DNA from: Adenophora triphylla var. japonica
Taxonomy: Eukaryota > Streptophyta > Magnoliopsida > Asterales > Campanulaceae
Assembly: GCA_022495995.1 (NCBI GenBank)
Contig: JAFEMH010001470.1
Coordinates: forward strand, 124,001-188,000
DNA length: 64,000 nucleotides
Reading direction: 5' to 3'
The position numbers and the translations under genes were made by a program. The notes beneath the pieces are model-generated. The model saw only the letters and a program-made list of their open reading frames with translations. It ran no database searches and was not told where the DNA came from. Positions 1-11,011 of the stretch are shown here, piece by piece (positions within the stretch are counted from its first letter, which is position 1; every line of letters begins with the position of its first letter).

Positions 1-190
1 ATATATATATATATATATACAAATTACAAAAACTCATATATTACACAAAATAATATAGGAGTTTTTTTAATTTGTATATTTTGTCCCGAACAGTCTTAGA
101 GTCAAGTTGAGTCAACTAAGTTATCCCAAAATATTTCTCTTTCATGAAATAAAACAACTTACTATCTTGGTTTCTTACTATACTACCCTT
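1..190. other. AT microsatellite and featureless flank
   Basis: The first 20 bases are a TA dinucleotide run cut by the window edge. The rest is AT-rich sequence with no gene-like signal. If the CHR10 exon at 3444-3627 belongs to a live gene, this stretch would lie in its first intron. Confidence 0.5.
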
Positions 191-651
191 TGATAGAATT
201 GTAGACGAACTAGGAAACTACTCACGCTAAGGGAAGAGGAAAAAGTGCAATAGGAATGATTTTGTGACAGCACGACCGTGCGTTGTAGCTCACACGGTCG
301 TCCATTAGAAAAGCGAAAAAATTGAGTTTTTTTCTTAGCACGATCGTGCTGCAAAACAAGCACGACCGTGCTGGCGGCAGATCTGGATTTCCTTTTTTGC
401 ATCGGATTCCTTTCTTGTGTAGTAAGTTTTCTTCTGGGACTTTGTTTTGTATCCTATAAATACCAAAGTGGCAGCCACAAATACTTGTAACACCATAATA
501 TTATTGAGAATAATATAGACTTGGTAGCGCCCCCTGATTAGTTGATTTGTTTGACGAACCGGGTTAACAAATTGTGTTCTTGTGTGTGTGATTCGTTTCG
601 TGTTCGTGTGTGTTCTTGTATCTTGATTGCTTTGGGGCCAATATTCCAACA
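191..651 (+). repeat. 5' LTR of Copia-1
   Basis: This 461-bp LTR has a clear promoter: a TATA box (TATAAATA, 455-462) preceded by three CG-containing palindromes, GCACGACCGTGC (270-281), AGCACGATCGTGCT (337-350) and AGCACGACCGTGCT (359-372). Its partner at 2344-2759 is shorter and diverged, which points to an old insertion. Confidence 0.93.
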
Positions 652-739
652 ACTGATATCAGAGAGCTTGGGTTATCAATCCAAGATCTAGAGATCGTTC
701 TAGGGTTTATCTTTGGATCGTGGGGTGTTTGTGGGGACT

Positions 740-1720
740 TTGAAGAAGCTCGAGATGGGTAACAAGACATTGATAACAAACTATCAAGTATGAAAGACAA
801 GGATAAAAGATTATCTTCATGGTAAAGATCTACATCTTTCATTTGGTGGCGAAACCAAACGATGTTGAGGACACGAAGTGGGCTGTTTTGGATCAGAAAG
901 CGTTCGGTGTTGTGAGGCAAACTCTAGATGAGAGTGTGTTGCAAAATACGTTGTAGGCCAAGACAACAATCGATTTATTACAGATGTTGGCAAACATGTA
1001 TGAGATGTCATCGCCATCGAACAAGGCTCATCTGATAAGAAAATTGTTGAATTTGAAGATGGTGGAAGACGTGTTTGCAACTGTTCATATAAGTTCATTC
1101 AAAGCCATATTATGACTCAATTAACCTCAGTCGGTGTAACTAATGATGATGAGGTACAAGCCTTGATTGTACTGTCATCTTTATCGGATAGTTGGGATTG
1201 CCGGATAATTGGGAGACATCGGGGCTTGCACTATGCGTTTCAAATAGTAGGGGTGACGGATTAAAGTCCAAGGGTTTGAATAATAGGGACAAAAAGTTGG
1301 TCAAGTGCTACAACTGCAGGAAGAGGACAATTCGGGAAGGAATGTCCGGAGTCAGATGGGGAAGCGAATGCTGCTGAAAAGATCGCGGATGCATTAGTTT
1401 TGTGTGACAGCAGTTCGACAGAGTCGTGGATTCTAGATTCGGGCGCAACTTACCATTCGTGCAGTAATGCGGAAGGAATGGAGCATATACTCAAGGTGAT
1501 TTTGGGGTTTGTTATCTTGGAGATGACAATATGAGGGAAAGGGGGATATTTGAGTCAAGGTCGAATGGAACTGTTATATTATTGCTGGATGTGCGGTATG
1601 TTCCAGATTTGAAGTGGAATTTGATTTCTGTGGCGCGACGAGACGAAGAAGGCTATGTAGTTACCTTTGATAGTGCGGCATAGAAAATAACCCATGGAGC
1701 TAGCTTGGTAGCTTGGGGTT
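740..1720 (+). pseudogene. Copia-1 gag-protease remnant
   Basis: This is the decayed start of a Copia polyprotein. Reading through stops and frameshifts, the 5' part (about 740-1190) has the usual gag pattern, with WAVLDQKAF, a SPSNKAHLIRKL segment and a DDEVQALIVLSSL segment. A CCHC zinc knuckle follows (YNCR...FGKECPES, about 1308-1365; the histidine is not visible). The aspartic protease start is next, with WILDSGATYH at about 1428-1458 and VRYVPDLKWNLISV at about 1590-1630. The frame breaks several times, for instance a stop near 950 and a shift at the zinc knuckle, so it cannot make a working Gag-Pol. Homology then stops abruptly near 1720, which marks the internal deletion. The family is confident; the exact start is a guess. 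Confidence 0.85.
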
Positions 1721-1931
1721 GGATGAATCAATATGTTGGATCATTGGAGAATCAAATTGATTTCTAGGAGAGAGAAGAGAAGAGGAGAAGAGCGAGGAGA
1801 GAGAGGATAGGGGTGGAACGGCGCAAATGAAAGAAATAATGAGATAGGGTTTGCTAGAGTGGAGCGACTAGGTAAGAAAATTAATTAGGACATTTTTTTT
1901 AAGAAGAGAATTAGAGTTAGGGATTTCAAAT

Positions 1932-1976
<45 letters not shown>

Positions 1977-2343
1977 AAATTGTTACGGTCCAGAACCGTG
2001 TATATTTTTTTCAAAATCGGTGGCGGTCGGCAATACGGACATGAAGTCAACAACACCAACATTAGGAAGGGGTCCAGAATGGGTAAGCAATGGGTTGCTA
2101 GGAAGACATGGAAGAAACAAGACCGTATTAAGCATGTGAGTGAGGTTCGTGAATGAAAAAGTGGAAAATGGTGAGCGAAAATTTGTGGGGAGGATTACAA
2201 GGGGTGAAGACTAAGGGAGAAGGAGGGTCGGGCGCTACCAACGTCAGTGGCGACGGAAGATGTGTACTTGGAGAGAGGACATTCTTAGGTGGGAGTATGA
2301 CGAAGGTAGCCATAGGATTTTGGTTTGTCTCCAGGTGGGAGAT

Positions 2344-2759
2344 TGATAGAATTGCAGACAAACTAGGAAACTACTAGGCTAAGGGAGGAGGAAAAAGTGC
2401 AATAGGAGTGATTTTTGGCCAGCACGACAACGCGTTGTAGCTCGCACGGTCGTGCATCAAAAAAGCAAAAATTCGAGTTTTTTTTAAAAAAAGCACGATC
2501 GTGCTGACGACATATCTGGATTTCCTTTTTTGCATCGGATTCCTTTCTTCTTCTATAACTTTGTTTTGTATCCTGTAAATACCAAAGTGGCAGCCACAAA
2601 TGCATTGCAACACCATAATATTATTGAGAATAATATAGGCTTGGTAGCACCCCCGAATTAGTTGATTTGTTCGACAAACCGGGTTAACACATTGTGTTCT
2701 TGTGTGTGATTCGTTTTGTGTTCGAGTATCTTGATTGATTTGGGCCCAATATCTCAACA
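2344..2759 (+). repeat. 3' LTR of Copia-1
   Basis: This 416-bp LTR matches 191-651 but lacks about 45 bp, including one of the CG palindromes, and has many substitutions. It starts TGATAGAATTG directly after the polypurine tract, and its end CA is followed by the target duplication CCCTT. Confidence 0.92.
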
Positions 2760-2853
2760 CCCTTTTTATAGCCTTGTGACTTGTTATTGAAATAACAACC
2801 ACATTTTGTTATGATTCATAAAGGTAGTTTTCTAACTTCTGATAAAATAATTA

Positions 2854-2990
2854 CTCCCTACATCCTATGTTAAGTGTCGCATTTTAGATAAGAAAATCGT
2901 CTTAGTGTAATTTTATCAATGTACAAGCAAGCAAAGCAACCGTCCTAACAAGCTTAACAAAGAGCAACACTTATTATGTAACGTAGGGGG
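2854..2990. mobile_element. Stowaway-like MITE
   Basis: A 137-bp element flanked by TA. The left end CTCCCTACATCC and the reverse complement of the right end (CCCCCTACGTTACA) form a terminal inverted repeat that extends into AAGTGT(C/T)GC. It is non-coding and would be mobilised by a Tc1/mariner transposase. Confidence 0.8.
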
Positions 2991-3177
2991 TATTAAAATC
3001 ATAAAATAAACACTCATTTTGCATGGTAAATAACTAAAAGAAGATTCAAGATAGACTAAATTTAATGTGAAAGGTCAAAATATAAAGTTTACTTTTAAGA
3101 GGGGATAATTCTCTAGTGTTCGAATACTACGTACAAATTCCATTTATGCAGTCCGAATAGCATAGAAAAATTCAATA

Positions 3178-3405
3178 CTCCCTCAGTCCCCAAATGATTT
3201 TCCAACTTTTTTTTCCGATGGTAATTTGATCAATAAATTTGAGCTAAATTGATTATCCTACTAAAAATTAAAATTTATTATTGATACACCTTTATAAATA
3301 ATATCAATAACAGTTTTTAAATATTAATAAAATAATAAAATTAATTTAAAATTAAAATTATTGTTCAAAGTACTTGGGGGGGAGAGAGATCCTTTCGAGA
3401 CTGAG
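3178..3405. mobile_element. Stowaway-like MITE, degenerate
   Basis: The left end CTCCCTCAGTCCCCAAATGA follows TA, and a degenerate inverted copy (CTCAGTCTCGAAAGGAT on the minus strand) precedes TA at 3406. The 228-bp body is AT-rich and non-coding. It belongs to the same subfamily as 59681-59929, sharing the phrase GATAATTTGAGC..ATTG near the middle in variant form. Confidence 0.65.
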
Positions 3406-3443
3406 TATTTTTAGTATCTAATAACTTCCAGAAAAAACCGCAC

Positions 3444-3627
3444 CTAGAATGACATTGACTCCGAGAAGGTATCTTCGGATAAGCCATTTGACTCCTTCCA
3501 CTTGGTGTTGCTTAAGCGTCGCCGTCACTCCAAATTCGGCACAGTTGACAGAATCATCGCCGGAACGTGCGTCGTCATCGGCGAAGACGTACTTGGCCGC
3601 CGCGATCAGTCGCTGCTTGTAGTTCAT
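3444..3627 (-). CDS. CHR10: Exon 1 of a CHR10/ALC1-like SNF2 chromatin remodeller
   Basis: The protein begins MNYKQRLIAAAKYV and continues through FGVTATLKQHQVEGVKWLI and RRYLLGVNVIL, the conserved N-terminal lead-in to the SNF2 ATPase (motif Q region just before the Walker A GLGKT) of plant CHR10, an ALC1/CHD1L-type nuclear remodeller. The exon ends CTAG with a consensus GT donor (GTGCGG) splitting the codon expected for the next residue of motif I, so it reads as a real splice site. No later exons are seen between here and position 1, so either the gene continues beyond the window with Copia-1 and the MITEs in intron 1, or this is a truncated fragment. The reading frame is open upstream to 3747, but the internal Met at 3627 matches the family start better. 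MULE-1 lies about 110 bp upstream, in the presumed 5' UTR or promoter. Confidence 0.8.
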
Positions 3628-3646
3628 TTCGTATCGAAGACGCTGA

Positions 3647-3742
3647 GCGCAAAAGGCCTCTGGTTTGAAATGGAGTGAGAAAAATTTATTTTGACGAAAG
3701 TAACCACAATGTTCCGTCGTGCGCAAAAGGCCTCTGGTTATT
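3647..3742. repeat. Short direct repeat in CHR10 5' leader
   Basis: GCGCAAAAGGCCTCTGGTT occurs at about 3648-3666 and again at about 3721-3739. The second copy abuts the left end of MULE-1. It may be a small duplication made at the time of insertion. Confidence 0.6.
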
Positions 3743-3830
3743 TGCAAGGCATCTTATTTGTTTATTTGTAAGGCACGAAATATGGACAAAATTGTTCCTT
3801 TTGTATGCGAATGTTTCGTGTGATTATACG

Positions 3831-4489
3831 TAGAACAATGGCTTGAGCCGGCGGCCGAGGCACGGAAGTTTCGAGCTCGAGCTCGAATAAAAATATCGAG
3901 CTCGAGCTTTTCTCGAGCTCGAGCTCGAGCCCAGAATGCATGTTCGAGCTCGGCTCGAATCAAGTTTCGAGCTTTTCGCGAGCTGGCTCGCGAGCTTTTC
4001 GCGAGCTGCTCGAACTCGAGTTTTAACGAGCCGAGCTCGAGCTTCGACTTATTTTTTGAAAAAAAACTGAAATCAAACGATCTTTTAACGAGCCGAGCTC
4101 GAGCTTCGACTTATTTTTTAAAAAAAAATCTGAAATCAAACGAGTTTTTAACGAGCCGAGCTCGAGCTTCGACTTATTTTTTTAAAAAAATCTGAAATCA
4201 AACGAGCTTTTAACGAGCCGAGCTCGAGCTTCGACTTATATATATATATATATACTAAAATTTATTCGAGCTTTTAACGAGCCGAGCCCGAGTCGAGCTC
4301 AAACGAGTCGATCTCGAACAGAGCTCGTCGAACATACGAGCCGAACACGAGCCGGCTCGAAAAAAATGACGAGCTTGAAAATCGGTTCGAGCTCGAGCTC
4401 GAGTTTACCTCGAGCCCACTCGAACTCGAGCTTTTTTCGAGCCGAGCCCGAGCCGAGCTCGAGCCGGCTCGGTTCGTGTAACAGCCCTA
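3831..4489. mobile_element. hAT-like MITE rich in GAGCTCGAG
   Basis: The right end read inward is TAGGGCTGTTACACGAACCG and the left end starts TAGAACAATGGCTTGAGCCG. Flanks are ATTATACG (3823-3830) and ATTATACA (4490-4497), a 7/8 match to the 8-bp duplications of hAT elements. The body is dominated by alternating GAGCTC/CTCGAG words, a well-known plant repeat type. It is non-coding. Confidence 0.75.
4020..4265. repeat. Tandem repeat of about 61 bp inside the GAGCTC MITE
   Basis: About four head-to-tail units, each containing AACGAGCCGAGCTCGAGCTT, then CGACTTATTTTTT, an A-run and TCTGAAATCAAACGA. The last unit degenerates into a TA run near 4240. Confidence 0.85.
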
Positions 4490-4497
4490 ATTATACA

Positions 4498-4640
4498 CGA
4501 CGTTGTCAGATATGTTTCGTATAAACTTATACGAAATGTATTGAGTTATTTCGTGTAGACTCACACGAAATATTAACAAATATTTCGTGTATTTTCATAT
4601 GAAATATATCTGACAAAGTCGTGTATAATCAAACGAAATA
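4498..4640. repeat. Hairpin repeat array H1 of MULE-1
   Basis: Several short inverted repeats of the form TTTCGTGTA-spacer-TACACGAAA, some with one or two mismatches, spaced by 5-15 bp. The same unit recurs at 6900-7110 and 11455-11780. The hAT-like MITE was inserted inside the outermost unit. Confidence 0.85.
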
Positions 4641-4800
4641 AACAGTCTGCATAATTCATACTTCCAAGATATAACTCTCTGATAAAAGTGAAAATAAACA
4701 GTCTGCATAATTCAAACAGTTTTTAACAAGGCTCAATAAAAACTTCATGATTCATACATACAAATAAAAAAGGCTCAATAAGTCAAATGATACACTCATA
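4641..4800. other. Non-coding MULE-1 sequence
   Basis: This stretch contains a short internal duplication (AAACAGTCTGCATAATTC twice, about 4640 and 4694) and no coding signal. It lies downstream of the transposase stop. Confidence 0.5.
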
Positions 4801-7448
4801 CTATGGCCTATTTCTTGAAACTCTTTCTTCGTTCGACGCAATTGAGAGTCGGTTGAATGTCTCTATCCGAACTCTGTATGGCATGACCAAGTTACTTGCG
4901 CTTGCATCACGATGAGCCTCCCAATATACCGCTGGCGATGGCATTGGGTAATCATTATCTAACATGTGCAGCAATATAAAATGGTTTCCAATGTGTCCAA
5001 GCACAAGTGTGTGCGTGGGTGGTCCTACTCCTTGTGAGTACGATCACGGAAGGCATGTGAAGCCATGGTTAGCGTGTACGAGATGAACACCACATTATAC
5101 CTCGTGGCAATGATGTGCCCTAGCTCGGGAGGATCATATAATAATACTCGGGAGCGGGGAGGAATAGTAAGCAATGCGGCTGTAGAGCTCGTCCATACTT
5201 GTCCAAGATATAATTCTCGATAAAGCTCGCGTCGACTATGCGGCTCGAGGCAACAATGCGTGCGGACTTGAGGCCGCGTATGTCCTCATCTCAGGTATAT
5301 CTGCGCGGCTACGGCTCTATAGCCACAATGTCCATCTCCCTCACATCTGTGATGCCTTGATAAATGGGACCATGAAAGGCATTAATGACAAAGTATACCT
5401 AGAAGTATGTAGACTAGTGACTTTGACTTGTCCATTTCCCTTTCCACGACCCGACCACGACTCGACCCCGTCCTCGTCCTCGTCCCCCGACCTCGTCCTC
5501 TCCACGAGTTGAAGCGGTTAGTGGTGGAAGAGACGTAGGAGTAGTAGGGGTAGATGGTGTAGTGTTTGAAGCTACTTTCGGATTGGGCGTGGACTTGAAG
5601 AGTTTGAGTCCCACGACATCATACTCGATTGGGTTGATGCAGTGAATGAAGATCTAGACCTGCTGCCAGTGGAGGGTGGTGTAGTGGGGACTCCAAAATA
5701 TCTGTCTGTATGCTCCCAATCGAAAGTATTCTCGAAGCGGTGGTCAGGGGTTTATTTGCCTTTGAAATATGAGGTGGCTCGAAGCATCTACGGTTTGTGG
5801 ATGTAGCTCTTCATTTATCGTTTGGAATAACTTTATCTTGATCGGTTCGGAGTGCGTTACGTACTTCGTTCCACACGGCTTCAAAAGAATTTTCATTGAT
5901 CGAAGACCTAGTTGGACGGTACTGCGGCTCGATGTCCAACTTCTTCCAAAAAGCATGAATCGAAGACAACCCAATCCGTCCCCCAGAGCTCGTATGCGTG
6001 CAATCTCGTGGCTGCATGGAAGTCCATGTGTTCGCGACATAACACCCACATTCGAGGGATCCATGACATTATCCCCACAACGAGTCCGCTCTTTTTTGAT
6101 GATGTCCAAGGCTACATTTGACACTTGCCCCAATATGTCGTGATACAGATTACAAGTCTTCATATCAATTGGAATTATGCTCTTTGCCATCTCCATGCTA
6201 GCTTTGATTTTTATTATTTGAATTTCCATGATCTCGTGAGCAACTTTGAAAATTGTGTCAAAAGTAGAAGAAGTACTTCCCAATGCCTTCTTCAACTGCT
6301 ATGCTCACTCTCGGATACATTCGTAGTGTGGGTTAGAAGTGTAGCAACGTATCCGTATGCATGGATAGAATATTTTGAGAGTATGGAGTAATCCATGTAT
6401 CGCGGAGATAGCTCAATAAAGCGAGGATAAGCGGCAAAACCTTTAGAAAACCGTTGCCCAATGGGTGTTCCATTCTCTGGAAGTAGCGGGTGATATTCTT
6501 TGCATTGAATTTATTCATGAATGCTTTTGCGAATTTCGGGTTCCCGGTATGAGCCAACGCCCTCTTTCGAACATTGACTTCTATATGCCTTCGACACAAA
6601 TGATGTGCGGTCTCGAGAAATTACGCTTGGGCGGCATTAATGAAAGCCAAGTCTCGATCAGTTAAGAAAATTGTTGGCATGTTGGGAGGATGAAAAAGAC
6701 TACGCAAATTTTTGAGTGCCCATGCAAAATTATCGGTCTTCTCATTTTGGAGAAACGCATATGCAATTGTGAAATTCTTCCCCGTGGAAGTAAATCCCAA
6801 AATATGAAGGAATGGCGAGTCCATGCTAGTTGGTGTTGTAAGTGCGATCACCTAGTAGGATTTAAAGAGAAACAGAGTCGAGGCAACGATCACGAGAATT
6901 ACATTTCGTGTACTTATATACGAAATTGTACATTTTGTATCGTGTATTTTTACACGACATATATGATACAATTTCGTGTATAACCACACGAAATATAGTC
7001 TTAAAAATATATATCACTTTTCGTGTAGTTTTATACGAAATCTTAGCATATGTTTCGTATAAAAATACACGAAATTGTAGGCATTATTTCGTGTATAACC
7101 ACACGAAATGAAGTCTGAATGCAGATGCATGTATGTACGAACGAGTAAAAACACATTGAAAAAAATTCACAAAAATTTACCTTGGACTACATATGGAAAG
7201 CAGTTGAGCATATGCGATGCTAGTGGGTGAGAGAAGAATACGTCGCCGATGATGTCACTGTCCTTGGCTTTCCTCGTGAATACAATATATTGATTATCGT
7301 CGAGTAATTTCATGAATTGTTGCAGCGGTGATCTCCCTTCTCGTTCTTGTGCTTTGAACTTCACGATGGCATTATGGACGTGTGTCTGAGTACTCACATT
7401 CTTCTTATCCTTCTTATTTAATATTGTGAGAATGTTATTCGGACGCAT
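4801..7448 (-). pseudogene. MULE-1 transposase with OTU cysteine-protease domain, decayed
   Basis: Reading down the minus strand, 7448-7181 encodes the region before the catalytic core (NVSTQTHVHNA, then AHP-type SHPLASHMLNCFPYVV) and ends at a GT donor. After an intron carrying hairpin repeats, 6850-6330 encodes the MULE core (ILGFTSTGKNFTIAYAFL, NFAWALKNLRSLF, FLTDRDLAFINA, HHLCRRHI). From 6295 to about 6000 comes the C-terminal region ending RTHGLPCSHEIARI, the SWIM-like zinc motif. At 5360-4850 there is an OTU protease (GDGHCGYRAVAAQIY, and NHFILLHML with the putative catalytic His). OTU-bearing transposases are known in plant MULEs. Frameshifts and stops occur in several places, for example after AAQA near 6621 and around the OTU Cys motif, so it is dead. 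It would cut and join element ends in the nucleus. Confidence 0.85.
6896..7112. repeat. Hairpin repeat array H2 in MULE-1 transposase intron
   Basis: About five TTTCGTGTA...TACACGAAA type inverted repeats lie in the spacer between two transposase exons. The arms vary (TTTCGTATA, TACACGACA) but the pairing is mostly kept. Confidence 0.85.
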
Positions 7449-7505
7449 GGACGATTGAAAAAAAATTCACAAAAATTTACCTTGGACTACATATGGAAAG
7501 CAGTT
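7157..7505. repeat. 49-bp direct duplication bracketing a transposase exon
   Basis: The segment containing CACAAAAATTTACCTTGGAC and CATATGGAAAGCAGTTG occurs at about 7157-7205 and again at about 7457-7505. The first copy holds the 3' splice-donor end of the transposase exon; the second lies just upstream of its ATG. The rest of 7506-7640 is AT-rich and holds nothing recognised. Confidence 0.75.
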
Positions 7506-7649
7506 GTGAAAATAAATTCACAAAAAATATATCAAAATATATAATCCATATAGTGTACATAATCCATACATAAAAAAATATAATCTAAAAATACATCAAA
7601 ATATATAATCCAAAAATACAGTGTACATAATACACACATCATCCCAAAC

Positions 7650-9420
7650 TCATCCTAAACCGATAGACACTAAAGGTGATCTCCTAACCTCTCGTGCACC
7701 TGCGCAATGGTAGCTACGAGCGTCATCGGGTAGCCAGGTCATCGCGTGGCTTGATGGAAGTAGCCTATCTCTCGATCGCGGGTAGTGGCTCTGGATGACC
7801 ATGATGATGTGGAATGTCGGCTGCGGGCTCATGTATCGGATTACTAATCCGAACATGACTCCTAGCTCGAAACCACTCCATATAGTGCGGAGTAACCTGG
7901 AGGAGATGTAGTCAGCGATGGCCCCAAACGACGAACCGGATCGTAAGCCTCCATGTAGTACTCCATCCGCTCGTCCCAAACATCATCACGATCGCCATAC
8001 ACCTTCTTGTACCCCTTCGGACCGGCCATCAAAATGCACGTCAAGATAGGCGAGGGGACATCACTGGGGATCCTCTGCCGGATCGCGAATCGCACAGTCA
8101 CCCGGTCGGGCATATACGCCTCGGTGATGTCTAAGAAGCGTATAACACCTCTGAAGTATGACACCGTAAAAGCGCATCCACCCCGGTACCATAAGGCGTC
8201 AACATACCTATAACTCACTTTGTTAGCAAACATGAGCAGAATACTTTCAATGGGACGGAGGGAGTATAACAATTTAAATATAAAAAGCTCACCCTCTCAA
8301 CGGGCATCGTGTCTAGGGTGCGAAACACGAGCAGATGCTCCATCTCCTGCCCGGCTCTATCGGTGTGTGACCATTTCCGGGCTCTTGGCTGCCCCTCTGC
8401 CAATCCGGGCTCAAAAGTCGCCGGAAGTCCGGGAAGTACTCGTATATCCAGGCACAGAAAAGTATTTTAGAAATATGTCAAAAAAGACATCTGTTTAGGG
8501 AAAAAAAGGAGTATTAAATAAATATTAAATATTACCTCTAGGAGAGTCGAAACGACCTCCCATCCGAGCGCATCCGGATGCGGACGTCTTCCCAACTCGC
8601 GATAGATGTACGCCCAGCGGTGATCCCCGGGCGAGACGCCCAAATCTATGAAGATCCATGCACGCGGGGAAAGATAAGGCTGCCGGGCATCTTATCCCGA
8701 CTCTTGTCCACAAACAGTATACGGCAAGAGGAACAGGAGATAAGTGGATGCACGCCGGTCATCCGACATATACGAAGGGGCCTCAAAGGCAAGACGGAGC
8801 TCACGTAATGTGTAGGACGTGCCCCTCAGACAGCCGATGAGGTGTCTCCGAATCTCGCGTAGGTCAGGCTCTGGATCCGCCGTCCTAATAGGAAAACCCA
8901 TACAGCTGACACCTATAAATTGTAAATGAAGAATATGTCAAATGCAGTCAACCAAAGCTCTATATATTGAAAATGAAAAATATAATAACAATATACCTAG
9001 AATATGAGTGACGTCATGCATCGTAATCGTCATCTCCCCCCCACGGCATGTGAAACGTGTTAGTCTCAGGAGACCACCGTTCCACAAATGCCGTCAGCAG
9101 CGCCGAGCTAGTCCGGCGAATGGTGGTATCATGCAGGTGATGGATACCCGTAGCATCAACTGCAGTCAACCATGCTCGATCATCCTCGGCCAGTCTATCA
9201 CGCGAGAACCTGTTTAAAGATTTATCAATAACAATTTTTAGAATTTCACAATAATGATTACATTAAAACCAATGTTTCGTCAAAGTTTATTTCTGTAAAC
9301 AAATAGCTTACCTATCGAGATGCTGATGTCTGGTATGGAACTTCACCACCGACTGGCTAGTGGGGTTGCCCCAAATCTCTCGGGCTCGGTGATGACCGAA
9401 CCCTTAAAACAAATCACAAA
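7650..9420 (-). pseudogene. Plant-mobile-domain (MAIL/PP7-long-form-like) gene in MULE-1, decayed
   Basis: The aminotransferase-like plant mobile domain (PMD) is spread over five minus-strand exons. About 9415-9312 has HHRAREIW...FHTRHQHLDR. 9210-9000 has LLTAFVERWSPETNTFHMP followed by the hallmark GEMTITMHDVTHILG. 8914-8530 has the LFLLPYTVFVDKS-type core and FPRVHGF..LG. 8455-8300 has WIYEYFPDF and FRTLDTMPVER. 8213-7650 has YFRGVIRFLDITEAYMPDRVT...IRQRIPSD and DVWDERMEYYMEAYD. Splice sites between them look sound. A G-run in exon 2 (near 9050) and a shift near 8715 break the frame. PMD proteins act with PP7L in silencing and genome stability in Arabidopsis and are also carried by plant transposons; this copy is clearly element cargo. 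An upstream N-terminal exon pair (11012-12056) may belong to the same gene, now separated by a solo LTR. Confidence 0.8.
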
Positions 9421-9474
9421 CCTCAGGGCCGCCGCCTGGGTCGCTCACAATCTGCCATGATTGTGGCTCCTCCT

Positions 9475-10961
9475 TGATGGAGAAAAATTCCTCTAGTAAT
9501 AAAATCCGAGCAAGTGGACTCACTACCGGTGTAGTAATATGCACTAGCAGGGGTCGAACCACAGAGACTCGTCGGTTTTAACAAGTAAATTTAATTAATG
9601 CAAAAGAGTAACAAAGTGGGGTTTTTGAGTTGATTTATTAAAACTAATTAACGAAAGAAAATTAAAACAATTAAGCAACTAAAGTAACAATTAAGCAAGC
9701 TAGCAAACGAAATTCAAGAATTTAACAACTAGCTCACGGATTAGGTTCACCACATATTCTCCCTTTATGCCTTTTGAATGATAAAATATTAATTGGGTTT
9801 AGGGCTTCTTCACTTTTGTAAGAATTGGGACGGTTCGATTGCCGGATTGCAATTCTTCTATTGAGTAGTTATCAATTATCACGCAAGATCAAATTGACAA
9901 CAACTCAATTCATTAAGCACAAAAGAATTAATGAAACCTAGACTCAATCAATTCACGCAAGATCGTCAATCGAATCTAATCATCCTAATAGTGTTCATGC
10001 ACAATTCCCCACGCAAGTGCAGGACTTGTACCAAATAAAAATTAAGAATATTAGAATGAACTAACTCCACAATTAAATGAAATTTAAATATATAGCATAA
10101 AGTTCAAATACGGGCTACACCAATCCGTGAACTACTAAGAAATTAGCTACTCATGTTCCGGATAAACATCACAAAACATGAATAGCAACAAAACATCAAA
10201 CCTGAAATCCTTGCAAAAACCTTGAAAATAAAAGCTTGAATCCTTGAAAAACCTAAGCAAGAAATCTAAAATAAAGATACCTAATAATAATCCTAAAGGA
10301 AGTATATATACTCCTTCCTTAATCCTTAGCTAATTAGGAAACAAAATAATTAAAAACCTTGAAAATCTGTTCAAATCCATGTTGACGTCACAAAAACGCG
10401 TACTGGCACGAGTCGTGCTAATTAGCACGAGTCGTGCCCTTTAGTCCCAGTCGTTCCCACGAGTCGTGCCATATGGTCCCAATCGTTCTGAATACAATTG
10501 CTTGATTCATGGCTTGGCTTCCACTCGTGCTCACGAGTCGTGCTCCCTAGGCCAAGTCGTTCTGAGCAGCCCTCCTGGAATTGCCCTTGACCCCATTCGT
10601 TCTCCACTCGTGCCAGATCCTTCTTCAGTCGTGCTCCACTCGTGCCAAATGCAGAATTGCCCAATTTTGACTCAGCTTGGACTGACCTTCATCCCTTGGC
10701 TTTGTTTGACCTCGAGCTTCGTCCCTTGACCGTGTTTGACCTTGTTCATTGACAATTGACTTGCACTTGTCGGCACCATGAGATTCCACCACCAAATATA
10801 AAGGAAATGACAAAATTACCCTTAAAATGTATTGTTTTCTCACACAACCTCACCTTACAAAATGTCCCTCAAATACATCAAAATCAATCTAAATACATCC
10901 AAAATCATTATAAATCAATTGGAAACATAGGTAAAACAATATGTATAAAATCCACACATCA
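9475..10961 (-). mobile_element. Solo LTR inside MULE-1
   Basis: A 1487-bp block that begins TG and ends CA and is flanked by CTCCT on both sides (9470-9474 and 10962-10966). No internal retroelement sequence is present, so this is a solo LTR left by LTR-LTR recombination. On the minus strand it has a TATA box (TATATATACT, about 10301-10310). Upstream of that lie TGACGTCA (10384-10391) and repeated GCACGAGTCGTGC palindromes (10406-10418, 10425-10437, 10459-10469, 10532-10542). Family not recognised. Joining its flanks restores a continuous stretch of the MULE-1 cargo gene. Confidence 0.9.
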
Positions 10962-11011
10962 CTCCTCACCCGCACCCGCACCCTGCCTCCTCCTCCGTCC
11001 CTGCCCTCTAG

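Larger units (their letters stand above)
191..2759 (+). mobile_element. Short internally deleted Ty1/Copia element (Copia-1)
   Basis: Both LTRs begin TG and end CA and are flanked by the identical 5-bp duplication CCCTT (186-190 and 2760-2764), so the ends are exact. A degenerate initiator-Met-tRNA primer site (TGATATCAGAG) follows the 5' LTR at about 654, and a polypurine tract (AGGTGGGAGA, 2333-2342) precedes the 3' LTR. Only gag and protease remnants are visible inside; integrase, reverse transcriptase and RNase H are missing. The element is about 2.6 kb against roughly 5 kb for an intact Copia. The interior from about 1740 to 2330 is unrecognised and includes an AT run (1937-1970). Confidence 0.93.

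Noticed and set aside
5769..6143. Plus-strand 124-codon frame
   Set aside because: Shadow of the minus-strand MULE-1 transposase, whose motifs (THGLPCSHEI) lie on the other strand.
8235..8262. Stowaway right end (GGGACGGAGGGAGTA) in the PMD gene intron
   Set aside because: No left terminus is visible nearby, so no element could be delimited.
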